Source of the DNA: Mesostigma viride | Taxonomy: Eukaryota > Streptophyta > Mesostigmatophyceae > Mesostigmatales > Mesostigmataceae | DNA: 64,000 bases | Assembly (NCBI GenBank): GCA_009746045.1 | Contig: RPFO01001848.1 | Location: 1-64,000, forward strand | Reading direction: 5' to 3' | Shown: positions 39,960 through 52,618 of the stretch, piece by piece | How the letters are laid out: each line of letters begins with the position of its first letter | Position numbering within the stretch: the stretch's first letter is position 1 | Translations under genes and position numbers: made by a program | The notes under the pieces: model-generated | Told to the model about the DNA's origin: nothing | Databases searched by the model: none | What the model saw: only the letters and a program-made list of their open reading frames with translations

Positions 39960-40810
39960 CCCCTTGTTGCTGTCATCCGCAACCTGTATGAAGGGCCGGT
40001 CCACCACCTCGGTGCGCACTTCCTACATACTACGAGTCCATGCCACCATGCCCTCTACAGAAGGGTGTGTGGCAGGGCTGCGTGCTCTCGCCATACCTGT
40101 TCATTATTGTGGTCGAATACGTAATGATTTAGGCGCGCAAGCGGTTTGCTCGCATTGTGGGTCGGGAACCCAGGGTGAAGGTCGCCTACAAATTCTAGCA
40201 TTGCGGGGCGGACACGGAGATTCGGCTAGCGGAAATCATCTATATGCAGACAACACCACCCTCTTTGAGGACACTGAGCACGTGCAGACGTGGCTTGACT
40301 GCCTCACATCGAGGCCCGAGTGGTGCGGCTCGAGGTCAGCACGAAAACAGAGACCCTGCATGGCGGTTGGGCTCACTCAGCCACCGCCCGACCTCTTTCT
40401 CCTTCAATGATGGCTCTAGCGTCCAGTATCGGGACTGCGTCAAATTCCTGGGTAGCTTACTCCCCAGCTGTGAGGCCGACCTGGATCACCGTATCTCCCT
40501 CGCCGGCTGGCATGCTTTACGCCAATACACGGCCCTGTGGCGCAAGCCCGGTTGGGAAAGCTAGAGATGGTTTTGGTCCTCCCCGTGTTCTTACGTATGG
40601 GGCCGAGATGTGGACCCTCACCGCCGACCTTGGCAACTTAAAGCTGGACGGAGCGGTCACCAACATGAAGCGGTCAATTTTGCGTGCATGGGATACACTG
40701 CTTATGCCCGCAAGGAGGACTTGTACCGCTAGGCATGCCACTTATCACCAGCACCATCAATCAGCGGCGCCTGCAGCTAGTAGGGCACTCAGCTTGCACC
40801 AACTACTGAG
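39960..40810 (+). pseudogene. LINE reverse transcriptase fragment 1
   Basis: GVWQGCVLSPYLFIIVVEYV (about 40058-40118) is a clear RT block 4. A catalytic box YADNTTLFED (about 40240, second Asp changed to Asn) follows, then VKFLGSLL and LTYGAEMWTLT, the tail typical of LINE RTs. Several frameshifts. Plus strand, opposite to the endonuclease fragment, so from a different copy. Confidence 0.7.
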
Positions 40811-40984
40811 GTAGATACCTCACGAGGCCCCTCGATCCGCAGGGCTGCGACCAGCTCAGCCTGGCCGGCACCTCCTTACGTGGGCCGGGCCCAGCGTGCA
40901 ATGCTAAACGCCGCAAGGCCCGCACTTTCAAAGAGCAGCTAGTGGAGGACATAGGGGGCCTAATAACAACAAGCAGACTTTACT

Positions 40985-41480
40985 ACTAGCTGACCTCATT
41001 TATGCCGACGACATCATATCACGCTCATCGAGAAGCCGGAGTCTGCCCAACTTTGGCTGGACTGCCGGCCGGCTGGCGCTCGAGAGGCCCGGGCGGTTGG
41101 TCTAGAAATCAGCCCCAAAACGGAGGCCCTGGCTCTCGGCATGGCCGGGCCCCCGCCCACCCTCCGCCTCTTAGACGACACCGAGGTCAAACTACCCTAC
41201 TTCAGGCCGCTTCAAGCTGCTCGACAGTTGGCTTAATTCCCGACTGCGAGGACGACCTGATGACATGGATCGGCATGGCGTGGGTGCAACTCCATGACCG
41301 TACCGCCGCTGGTGGAGCAACCCCGCCAGGTACCCCGGATCGTCAAGCGTGACCTCTTCAAGGTTGTCATTCTGACGATTCTGACCTACGGCGCCGAGAC
41401 CTGAACACTGATGCAGGAGCTGGAGCAACGACTCGACGGCAACGTCACGGCAAGATGCTGCGCAAGGCCCTTATTAACCC
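40985..41480 (+). pseudogene. LINE reverse transcriptase fragment 2
   Basis: LIYADDI (about 40998) keeps the catalytic pair. Further on, ILTYGAETW and LEQRLDGNVT repeat the block seen in fragment 1, so this is a second, tandem LINE remnant. Stops and shifts throughout. Confidence 0.6.
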
Positions 41481-42724
41481 CAGGGGTTAACATCCCCTTT
41501 GGTTTGCACATTTAAGTAATCATTGAGGATTTGTACACCGATCTTCCATATGTTTCCCACATTATTAGGCGCAGGCGCCTGGGCCTAGCCGGGCACCTGG
41601 CCCACACATATCAGGTAGACTAGCTGGCACCAAGCCCCGACGCCCAGCCTGGGCGTTGTATGTCCTCACCTGGCGTGCCCCAGGCCGCGCGCGGCAGGGC
41701 GCCCGCCACCCGTGGACTTTTCGTGATAGACTCGGCATGGACATTTGCTACACTAGACGCGACGGGCTCACAACCGGGCAGCCTCCTGGTTTGTCTGTAA
41801 TATGGATGCAGATGGTGCGCAAGGATAGATGGCAAGTAGTGATGAAGGAGACCACCCCCAAGTCTGTCACTGGGGGCTCCGCGTGTGACCGCGTATGGCA
41901 TTCATAGCGATTCGGGCCGTGGTGCCCACAACCCTGTAACTAGGACAGTAGATAGCTTACATCATCCATTCCATCCCATGTTCCCCTCCCACTGAGGACT
42001 TATGCTCACGTGACGCAGTCACGTGTCTATTAATTAATTAATTAATGGGGGGCCTAGGCCTCTCCGTGATTTGGAAAAAGATGATGGACCAAGTGGGATC
42101 AGGTCATAATAGAGGAGGATGACCCCCCTCCAGTGAGGAAGCCGCGTGTTTGCAAATTAACGCCGGAAGCATGCTGGACAAGACCCCTAGGGTCGTGGGC
42201 ACCATAGATATAGAAGATTGTTTTTGTAGATAGATTTGACCCGTAGAATTGCGTGTACCCATCCAATGGATCGGGGTTACTACTGGAGGGGCGGGGACCT
42301 GATGATCAACCACGAGATGTGGACGCCCCCTGCGGGCTAGAATAGCCCTAGCTTGTATTCATTGGTAGTCACTTCCGCCATGGCAGCCATGCCTAGAATG
42401 TTTGCCTAGCTGACAGTGCCACCATAATACCTAATCACGTGCACCGCTAACGCACGGTACACAACCAGCCATAGCCTGCTCTTAGCCCTTGTACAGCCAT
42501 GCTACGCCCTGGCTATGATCAGATTACTTGCCCACGCTCCTTGTTATATGATATGTTCACATGGGTCTTATTGCAACCACAGAACTTGCCGGATCGTCTA
42601 TCGTGTCCGATTGCAGCTGTGGCATGCCTCTGGCATGAAGGAGAAAGGGGGTCTCTGCCCTTTCTTCCTGTCAAGTGCACCTCGGCGCTCTGTGACCCCC
42701 CAACGGGAGCACAAGTTTAATTTA
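41481..42724. other. Non-coding stretch
   Basis: No gene supported. (TAAT)n near 42030-42045; short open frames have no domains. 42499-42720 is an ORF with no recognisable features just before SDR-A. Confidence 0.35.
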
Positions 42725-43589
42725 TTCTATTAACCGTGGAGCTCCAGGGTAACCAGACTCTTTATTAAAACAATGAGTGGAGCACATACAAAAGGCAGGC
42801 CACATCCGGGCCGCCGATGCTCATGGGAACACTTATTGCTTGGCAAAGGCTATAGATAGCCTTACCCCCAAACACGCACACAGGGAGGGTGGGCGGGAAA
42901 AGAAAAGAGGCCGACCTTAGCTATAGGTGGGTTTGTTTTTGTCCTTTTTTGCGTGTCATGCGGCCTTGGCCCGGACGGCATTTTTTCACCACGCAAAAGT
43001 TGCGTCTGAACAAATGACGCAATGTGGCGTTCTAATTGCCGGCAGCTTACGTAAGGCTGCCGGGGCTATTAGGTCACATATTGCGTGAGAGAAGGAATCT
43101 AGATCTAGTTAATCACTATGCCATCAGCCAAGAAACCTAGACAGTGGCAGGTTAATATCTCAACGTAGCTCCTGCCACCTGGCAAAGAAAAACTGGCCAA
43201 AGTTTTGGCCACGACTGATCCGGATCTGGCCGCACCGGCCTCAAAAGGTATGTCACGTGAACCCAATACAACCTAGCTATAGCGGCTACCTGTAACCTAG
43301 CTATAGCAGCTACCCTTCCATCTCACTATAAAGAAACTATGTTCAGAGAACCGCGATTCTATTAACCGTGGAACTCCAGGGTAACCAGACTCTTTATTAG
43401 AACAATGAGTGGAGCACATACAAAAGGCAGGCCACATCCCGGCCGCCGATGCTCATGGGAACACTTATTGCTTGGCAAAGGCTAGCCTTACCCTTATATC
43501 CCTCCCTGGCGATCCATGCCAGGGGCAAAGAACCTAGCATAATGACATAGAAATAAACAACCAAACTAGGAGGATGGCAATTTCAAAAT

Positions 43590-44619
43590 AGCCCGCCAGG
43601 CCCGAGGGGGGCAGGCGGCCATGGCCCGAAGAAGAACCTCAGGAAACTCCACCTCCAAACTGCGGTGCAAGCCCACATAGTGGGCAACCGTGGAGCTGCT
43701 AAGCTAGCGCCCCCGGCCCTGGATGTCCCCCATGCTGCGACCCTCGAGGAAATCATGAGTGGCACCCCCATGCCGCAGCCCGTGAATGGTGAAAATCTGG
43801 GCGACCCCCAAGGCCTGAGTCGCAGCCTGCCAAATGCGCCTGAATTGCGGGTAGGTGAAAGGGAACACGGCCTCCCAAGCGTGCTTACCCGCGATGCAGT
43901 GACGGAGGATGGTTTCAGACATCACATCTTCTACCACCACTGACTGAGTCTTGCCCTTAGAGGTCTTGGTAGACCTCAACAGCTAGTAGGGCGCCCCGTT
44001 GAGCCGGCCCAAGCCGAACGTCAGGGCGCTGGAGGCGCACATGGCCAACACGGAGGTTCAGCGCCTCCGACATTCGCAGGTAATGGCGGAACATGATGAC
44101 CACCAGCAGGCCCGCAAGGCGCTGACCTTGCATGACCATTGTGCTGGCAAGTGCAAACGCCGCCTCCCATGGAATGGGAGGAGGGGCACGGGGGGGCACA
44201 AGTGTTTTCCACCCAGCGAGGATGCCACGGGCCAAGTCCCACCGCTTCACCATACCGGGATAATAAAGTTGCAACCCCATCAAGGCATTGACACACGTCT
44301 GACGGCTGTATCCCCGAAAATGAGCCCAGGCGACATACGCACAAAATGTCTCCTCAAGGGTGTCAGCTCGTGACGATGACCTGTCCGCCCGCCCACCAGC
44401 CTCCCACCAAGTCAAGAGGGAATCAAGACCACGACGGTAGGCCAGCAAGGTAGCCGGCTTTACTTTCCCCTCTAGCAATGATGGAAGGTAGCTAACAGGT
44501 GCAGGGGGCCCGGCCTGGGTTAGGATGGATGCCTTCCGCGGCCAGGTCGCGCACCCAGCCTGCCAAGAAAGTCGCCATGGATTGGCCGCGAGAAACGCCA
44601 TCGGCTGGTTGAAGTGCAC
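43590..44619 (-). pseudogene. SDR-A tyrosine recombinase, stop at the catalytic Trp
   Basis: R1 block HYLRMSEALNL, then HGLRHGGAT (H-x-x-R), then GRGR followed by TAG where SDR-B has Trp (GRW), then STVAHYVGL with the nucleophile Tyr. The N-terminal SAM-like part (KVKPATLLAYRRGLDSLL) is in the upper frame. One frame change near 43970 and the stop near 43706 inactivate it. Confidence 0.75.
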
Positions 44620-45773
44620 TCGGCGTCCACACCCACTGGGAACGACTCCCAGTGGCGAGGGTCAGCGCGCACAAGCGGCGGCACTGCTTGTTGAGCTTGT
44701 GGAATGAGGACCGCCCCTTAGCCAAGCAGCCCAACGCCGCGGTGGAGTCCACCAACCTCACCACCCGCTTGCCTCGGTTTGCCAAGCTGCGCGCACTCCT
44801 CTCCACGCCCAATTCACTGCAGCCCGCACCTCCTTCTCGTTGATGTGCATCCCCGGATCCCGATAACGACTCCGGACCCCAACCCGCCATTGCTGGCTAG
44901 TGATAATTTGCTTGCATGTTGCGCTCGCGTGCTCAGTGGCCGAGGGCCAGCGTAGGCCACCTCGCTTGGTATGAGCAAAGTCGGGGACCCCCGCACCTCT
45001 CGTGCCCTCGCCAGCTCCGTCACATCGCACGGCTCCATGGTTGCGTACACGACACCTTGCCCGTAGGTGGACGCGTCAGATGCAACCATGCACCTCACGT
45101 GCCAAAGGTGCGCTTCGGACAACCCTTAGCATGGGAGCCAAGGCCAGGGCACACTCTAACTCCTCTCGCACCCCGGCCCACATCACCCAGGATCGCTGCC
45201 CCCACCACTCTTGCAGGCTGATGAATTTGAAACATTGCTGCCAAATGGACAAGCAGCTGCGGCTTAGCATCTGCAGCCACAACCATGCACCGCCCCAAGA
45301 TGGCATGCAGCCAGCCCCTCGGCCGTAGCTCGGCCTCGAGTGAGTATAGCCTGCGTGTGGGCGATCACAAGGTTGAGCTGCTTGACCGTTGGTTCCAGCA
45401 CGCCGTTCCGTCGGTGCACCACCCCTAGGGCTTCTAGCTCGTCCTCTTCCAGGCTCGCCATCTTAGTCTTCTCCTTAGACGGCACAAGGTTGTTAGGGAG
45501 GTAGCCTTCCTCAATAGCGCGCGTGATGAGCTGGTTCACCGCCTCGCAGGTCCGCCCGTTGCTGGCCACCAAGCCATCAATGGTGATGGACAGCATGGGG
45601 GCAGGGGGGTTTTCCAGGTCAATCTGAAGCTCCCCGGCGCGCTCCTCCTTGTACTCGATGGCCAAGCGCAGCGGCTGGCCACACTCATCGCGCACCAAGG
45701 TGAGCTCACCTGCGCTTGAGAGGTAGTTGACCTGGCGCCTCGGATCCAGGGCACCGGTCATGTAGAGCACCAT
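44492..45773 (-). pseudogene. SDR-A RT C-terminus and RNase H
   Basis: RT: MVLYMTGALDPRRQVNYL, LSITIDGLVASNG (second catalytic Asp changed to Gly, near 45573), AVNQLI, ALGVVHRRNG. RNase H: VASDASTYGQGVVYA, HINEKEVRAAV, RLVDSTAALGCLAKG, ADGVSRG, the DEDD-type residues. Frame shifts near 45300, 45020 and 44830. Confidence 0.72.
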
Positions 45774-45845
45774 CTCATGGATGGCCTACCCCAGCGCCAC
45801 CGCATGGGAATGTCCCATGGCCAGCACCTTGAGCACGGGCCACAC

Positions 45846-46322
45846 AGTTGGAAAGCCGAGATAGCGGCGGACAACTCAATGATGATGAGAGTGGAGAGAG
45901 ATTGTATTATGCAAATAATTTTTTTATTTTTTTTTTTTTATTTTTTACAAGGGAAACTCAACGAGCTCAGAATGGAACTTTGCCGTGTGCAATCTCCGTG
46001 CTGTGGCACTCCCCAGTGCTACGCCTATTTGCCTATGGCAGCGCTCACTGCAGCGCCTACCACAACTGTACACTGCAATGCCATGCGACCACGTCACTAG
46101 CATCAACTACACTCGGCCCGTCAGACCCGGATAACCCGGATCTGGCGGGTCGAGCTAGAGCCTAGGAACTGTCAGTCTGGCACTAACTGCACATCAGTCC
46201 ACATGACACCTCAGCAGGACCGTACGACCTGCCGTACAGTACTGAGGTGTCCCGCTCAGCCGCGGTAGGCAATACGCGGCGCGCAGGCCGGAAATCCGTG
46301 TGTCAGCCTAAGCATCTCATCT
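45846..46322 (+). repeat. Repeat shared with 63561-64000
   Basis: Starts AGTTGGAAAGCCGAGATAGC and is about 95% identical to the last 440 bases of the window, same orientation. It differs by a T-rich insertion (45920-45948) and a few small indels. Both copies lie next to an SDR element. Short open frames are shared but have no domain. LTR or non-autonomous element; cannot decide. Confidence 0.75.
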
Positions 46323-47302
46323 AACTCCCATTATGTATGTTTTCCTTTCAGGTTGAAGGCTAGCGACTTCAAGCCTGATCCTGCCCAGCTAGGAGACTGA
46401 CTCCAAGCTGACTGAGGTGCTGAGCAACTGACACCCATACTGCAACATCTGGACTGAAAAAAAAATGGGCCCCAGAACTCGTGCAATACTTCTGGTGGCA
46501 TCAAGTTTAGCTCAACAGACCCGGGGAATTCCTCCTCCTCGTGAGCCCATAAGGGAGATAGCCATGCCTGCTTGCCTGTCCAGGGAGTGCTTCACCAGCA
46601 AAGAGAGCCACTGTCAAAAAAAATGCCAAGGTAAACCGTTTAAGAGGTCCCATGTTGTTCCATCATCATCGCCCACTCAGAAAACAAAGCACCCAGCCAG
46701 GCTGGGGCAACTGAGCTCAGGTCACCTGCAACCTGAGGAGTGACAGTAGCCAGGTTTATTGCACCCTGAACTGTCCACGTTGCACCTGCACAACGTGTGA
46801 GGACCAGCCATCCCTGCCCTGCACAGTGATGGCTGAAGTCCTGGTGACAGGTGACAGGAGTATTACATCCTGTACCTGGGCTGATCACATTGTGCAAAGA
46901 CAACATGACAGCACCCATGCCTTTACTGCCACTGAACAGTGAGGCCAGGTGTCCCAGGAAACCCACAGTGAACTGGGGTCCTGGAAAACCACCTGTCAAG
47001 GGAGGTTTGACCCTCCACTTGAATGGAGGCACCTGAGCCACTGAGCTCAAGGCCTATGTATCCACCAAGGCATACAACCCTAATGGACAATGAGAGTATG
47101 ATACATCCCCTGCCCACCTATGAAGGTGAGCAGCACGAAATTCCATGGTGTGTGAAAACATCAAAAGACTTTATTGGCATAGGGCACGCAGATGCATAAA
47201 AACAGACTCCAACCAACCCCGCTTACTGGAAGCACAACCTGCCCCTTGGACCTGCCCAAGGAGTACTGGGTTACCTAGGTGCCCCTGGTTAACAGGGACC
47301 TG
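46323..47302. other. Non-coding stretch left of Cop-C
   Basis: Contains TTTTCCTTTCAG (acceptor-like) at about 46341-46352, and in minus sense AATAAAG near 47170, a plausible 3' end for Cop-C transcripts. The 46640-47050 minus frame has no known domain. No LTR pair with the right side of Cop-C is evident. Confidence 0.35.
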
Positions 47303-48566
47303 CTAGGCGTCCCCCCGATGGAGCAGGGCTGCCTGCTTGCCATACGGGTTCATCAGGTGGTACAACAGCTGATACTGATCAGCTGCCTGCTGAGGCACTT
47401 TAGTAAGTGCATCAGCAGCGTTGTGCTTGTCCTCCACGTGACGAGTGGACTCCCAGTAGGTGGATTCCTGTTTAAGGACCACCCAATCAAGATCAGTGTG
47501 CACAGCATAGGGGTTAGCAAGGAAGCTGAGGACTGACTGACTGTCAGTGAGCAAATGTGCAACCACCCCAGCGCTGCTGCCTGCTTGCATCTGCAACCAA
47601 ACCAGCACATGATTCAAGTATCTTGCATGAAGCACTGCTGACACCACTGCCCTGCACTCAGCAGCATTGCTGCTGACAGCCTTGCGTCTATGCAACCGGC
47701 TGTACCATGAAATGAGAGACAAGGGTGCATCATCATTCTGTACAAAATACAAGCCTGACTCCCTTGCCTGCAACTTGGTGATCTGCCTGGACTCCATGGA
47801 ACTATCCATCATAGCTTGGATGTGAATTGTTTTGTGGAGATCCAAGGAATGCAAGATAAGGGGAGGGCCTTCCTGGAGAGTTTTGGTGATGGCTTTGTGC
47901 CCTACTTGCATCAAGACATCATCATCAACTCTGCTATGTAACCACAGCCAGGTGAGGTGCACATGTTGAGCACAACCACCCCAGCTTGCCTCTAATGGTG
48001 GGACAGGCACCAGGTTTGATTTTTGTTTGCAGAACCTCCGAGCAGCTATGCATGTAATCAGTGGGAGAGTAAAGTGCACACACCCACTGGCTGTCATGCT
48101 GCTGGAGTTGTAACATTGTGCCACAAAATTTTATGGCAGTGGTGCCCAGCTCTACTTGCTTGCCAATCTCAAAATGCTGTGACACTTGCTGAATAAAATC
48201 ATCTACAGCACGCCTTGGCCCAGCAATCAGCTGATCATCCCCATGCCACACAAATGTGAGCATGCCATGAGGGTGAGGGACCACAAAGAAGCAAGGGTCT
48301 ATGTCATCATATCTAGCCCCTAGCTTTTCAAACACTGCCTGAGCTGACATCCTGAAAATGCGAGGGGCTGATTGCAGCCCTTCAACACCTATGTTAGCTT
48401 TCAGGTACTGCTGAGGGATGTGTTTTGCCCAAACTCTGGGAGTGGAGACTACATACACCTGACCATGCCACACTTGTTGTGCTATCTCAGATGAGCCTTT
48501 CAAGAAAGCCCTTTTAATGTCTGTAGCCTTGCATATATAATCATCCCCATCATTGAGATGACCCAC
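47303..48566 (-). CDS. Cop-C RT palm and RNase H
   Basis: Two frames. 47934-48566: DDYICKATDIKRAFLKG (first Asp), GLQSAPRIFRM, FVWHGDDQLIAG (catalytic pair, 48234-48248). 47303-48124: connection, then NAAECRAVV (Glu), LTDSQSVLSF (Asp), DKHNAADALTKVP (Asp). The RT box is W-H-G-D-D as in Cop-A. The N-terminal RT half is separated by a MITE at 48567-48878. The stop is at 47303. Confidence 0.8.
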
Positions 48567-48878
48567 AGTTACGTTAAATAGTGACGGAACCTTTTGCCGC
48601 CTGAGGCAAATCGGTCCGTAACACTATTTTGCCCGGAATAACCACTTCCGAGCACCCAAGTTAATTCGGCCGAATGAACTTGGGTGCTCGGAAGTGGTTA
48701 TTCCGGGCAAAATAGTGTTACGGACCGATTTGCCTCAGGCGGCAAAAGGTTCCGTCACTATTTAACGTAACTAAAACCTGGCCTCGTGGAGGGGGGACGA
48801 AGAGCCCGAGACATCCGCCTAGGCCGCTGAGCACCCAAGTTCATTCGGCAAAAGGTTCCGTCACTATTTAACGTAACT
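48567..48878. mobile_element. 312-bp MITE with 206-bp internal palindrome, TSD CCCAC
   Basis: Flanked by CCCAC (48562-48566 and 48879-48883). Both ends are AGTTACGTTAAATAGTGACG and its complement. The left 206 bases (48567-48772) are an almost perfect palindrome centred at TTCGGCCGAA (48665-48674). The right 106 bases repeat the outer 34-base end and the GAGCACCCAAGTTCATTCGG block. Precise removal rejoins the RT frame (LLSVFVG to HLNDGDD). Superfamily uncertain; 5-bp duplications are unusual for common DNA transposons. Confidence 0.82.
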
Positions 48879-49300
48879 CCCACAAAGACAGACAGCAAAA
48901 TTTTGAGAGAGGTTTGCTGAATGCCTGGCGTGTACAGCCCTGCTTCTGTCAGATCAGTGGTGCCCTTGAACTCTGTCACACAAGGTCTAGCATGAAAAAT
49001 AACTAACCCATCTGCTGCTGGCTTATGTTTACACACAAACTTCAGGCGCAAGTGCTTGCACCCTGCAGGCTTTTTGTCAATAGGTGTGACAGGTGGAGTG
49101 TGAGAAGGACTAAGGGGATCTGGCACTACCCATTCTTCCCTGGCCTTGTTGAATGCCTCCACCCATTTTAGAAAACCTATGTGTGTGCGACAGTCTTGCT
49201 CTATCTGTTCATAAGAATGAGAAGACATTTTAGCCACATCATGCTTGCCCAATCCAAAGGATGTTGGATGAAGTTTTTGATTATGAACCAAGTCTGCCAC
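48879..49300 (-). CDS. Cop-C RT N-terminal half
   Basis: LRLKFVCKHKPAADG and HARPCVTEFKG match Cop-A (LRLKFVLTYKPDETN; RVRPVVTETKG), followed by LYTPGIQQTSLKILLSVFVG (Cop-A LYTPGLNHVSHRLLTVIYLG). The frame ends where the MITE enters. 49301-49395 links it to the protease frame with a shift. Confidence 0.78.
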
Positions 49301-49395
49301 ACAAGGTTCTTGCCCTGGAGCATACTTGGGGGTAGCAAATTTTACAGAAGCAATGTTGGTTTGAATAAGTTTTTGAAGAGGAGTTTTGAAATGAT

Positions 49396-50406
49396 TCAGA
49401 TCAACACCACCCAGGTCCTGGATGGCCAGTCCGTATCACTGGAGATAATGACACCAGGGTATAAGAGAAAGGGATCACCCAACAAGGCATTACCTTGATA
49501 ACCTTCCAATACCTGGAAAGGGGTTGGGATACCAAGTATAGTCAACATTACCTGACCTTGTACCTTGAGTGATGACTGCCCTGAGAAATCAGCCACATGG
49601 TGCCAGGGTGAAGGTTCCAAAGGCAAATGGGGCACAGCCAGTGCACTAATAATGCTGACCTGGGCTTGTGTGTCCACTGCAACCAAGAATGGGCTATTGT
49701 CATTCTGCCCAACCTTACCCACCTTAGCTGATCCTGCAGCAGTTTGAGCTTTAGCTCTATGAGCTGATTGTAAAATGCGGACAGCTTCTGCTAGGCTGCG
49801 TTTGGAACGTGCAGCTAGTGGCTGAGCGATGTCCACAAGTAAAGAGGTGATAGGTTGCTGATCACCTGTTTTGCCAATGTGACCCTCTGCTGCAGGGGGC
49901 CAAGCCTGCAGTGACTGCTTGCAATCATCAAGGGTGACCTGGGTGTCACAGTGGGTGTGGCTCTCACACTCATCAGTGGGTGTTCCAAACAACCACTCAC
50001 TGGGCAACGCTGGGATGCCAGGCAATTGTACAGGGCTGTCGGCCAACAGCTCTTCCTCCTCTGCCACGTCTGACACAGTTGGAAAATACAATTTCATCCT
50101 GTGAGGTGAACACCTGTGAACCTTACCCGTGTCATTGTGTTTAACCTGCACTGTCCTGCCAGTGGTGTTAAACTTTAGGATGGTGGCTGGCCCATGCCAG
50201 GTACCCACCTTGCCTAGTCCCGACTCCTTGTAGAAGAGGACCTGATCCCCTTCTCTGAAGGTGGGACGTGGATGCTTTGCATCCTTGACAGCTAACCTAG
50301 TAGCTGTATGTGCTCGCTGTGCGTTGTATAGGGCTAATACCTCAGGTGGATAGATGCCTGCATGCAATCCATCTGGTGCAATGACCACCCCTTGTGGGGT
50401 TTTCAT
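49396..50406 (-). CDS. Cop-C integrase C-terminus and aspartic protease
   Basis: A 336-residue frame. Residues 1-110 are the integrase C-terminal part with FREGDQVLFYKE (50-61), GTWHGPATILKF (68-79) and VHRCSPHRMKLY, an SH3/GPF-like module. An acidic linker follows. Residues 240-320 are the protease: LVAVDTQAQVSIIS (241-254), VADFSG, VMLTILGI and ALLGDPFLLYPG (307-318). So protease lies between integrase and RT, exactly as in Cop-A. The triad is DTQA in both. Confidence 0.82.
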   Translation of the reverse strand: MKTPQGVVIAPDGLHAGIYPPEVLALYNAQRAHTATRLAVKDAKHPRPTFREGDQVLFYKESGLGKVGTWHGPATILKFNTTGRTVQVKHNDTGKVHRCSPHRMKLYFPTVSDVAEEEELLADSPVQLPGIPALPSEWLFGTPTDECESHTHCDTQVTLDDCKQSLQAWPPAAEGHIGKTGDQQPITSLLVDIAQPLAARSKRSLAEAVRILQSAHRAKAQTAAGSAKVGKVGQNDNSPFLVAVDTQAQVSIISALAVPHLPLEPSPWHHVADFSGQSSLKVQGQVMLTILGIPTPFQVLEGYQGNALLGDPFLLYPGVIISSDTDWPSRTWVVLI

Positions 50407-50528
50407 GAGTGGCCTCCTGTTGAGGACTTGGCACAGCCTGGTGGACCACAGGGCTCTGTCAGCATATGACCCACTGTCAGCCAGCAGATTACCATCTTCC
50501 TTGCATGGCTACAAGGGTTTTAATGGAC

Positions 50529-50960
50529 CTAACTAATAGCCCGTTCAATGATGCCTTGCCTCTCATGATCTTCTAGCCCTGCCAGATCAATAGCCTCACA
50601 CCCTGGTTCATTGGCAAGACACGTGAGCTGTTGATCCAGTAATAATGCCTCCACAGGGTAGTACCTGGCCTGAGCAATCAAGAGAGCCCTGAGCAACTGT
50701 GTCTTGTCCATTCCAGGTAATGGTTCAATGGTTGTGTACCTTGACCATGCATCTTAAAGTGCCAAGTAAGATTGTCCTTTTATATGAAAGACATCTCCTA
50801 CCACCCTGCCCTTGCACTTAGGTAAGGTAGCTACATGCCACTTAGGGGGTTTGGGTGCATTGAACTGACAATGCTGGCAGTGGGATCTGACCACCTGGCA
50901 AGCACGTCTGAGTGCTGCCCCCCCTATATTACTGCTGCCACCACCTCTGCACTCACCTCA
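50529..50960 (-). pseudogene. Cop-C integrase N-terminal and core, one in-frame stop
   Basis: SHCQHCQFNAPKPPKWH gives the CxxC of the zinc module; VVGDVFHIKGQSYLAL then TAA then DAWSRYTTIEPLPG is the first catalytic segment (stop near 50753). 50529-50711 reads LLLDQQLTCLANEPG (second Asp) and LEDHERQGIIERAIS with the catalytic Glu intact. The H-x4-H half is not clear. Confidence 0.65.
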
Positions 50961-52592
<1,632 letters not shown>

Positions 52593-52618
52593 AGGAGAGA
52601 CAGTTTGAGTGGGAGGTA

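Larger units (their letters stand above)
42725..45845 (-). mobile_element. SDR-A: truncated split-direct-repeat tyrosine-recombinase retroelement
   Basis: From the left: B2 (42725-42867), A2 (42868-43356), B1 (43357-43493), then tyrosine recombinase, RNase H and RT on the minus strand. B1 and B2 both start TTCTATTAACCGTGG and end GCCTTACCC; B2 carries a six-base insertion there. The RT is cut at 45845, in the block that reads RRVWP in SDR-B, where the 45846 repeat begins. There is no gag and no A1. Same family as SDR-B. Confidence 0.82.
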
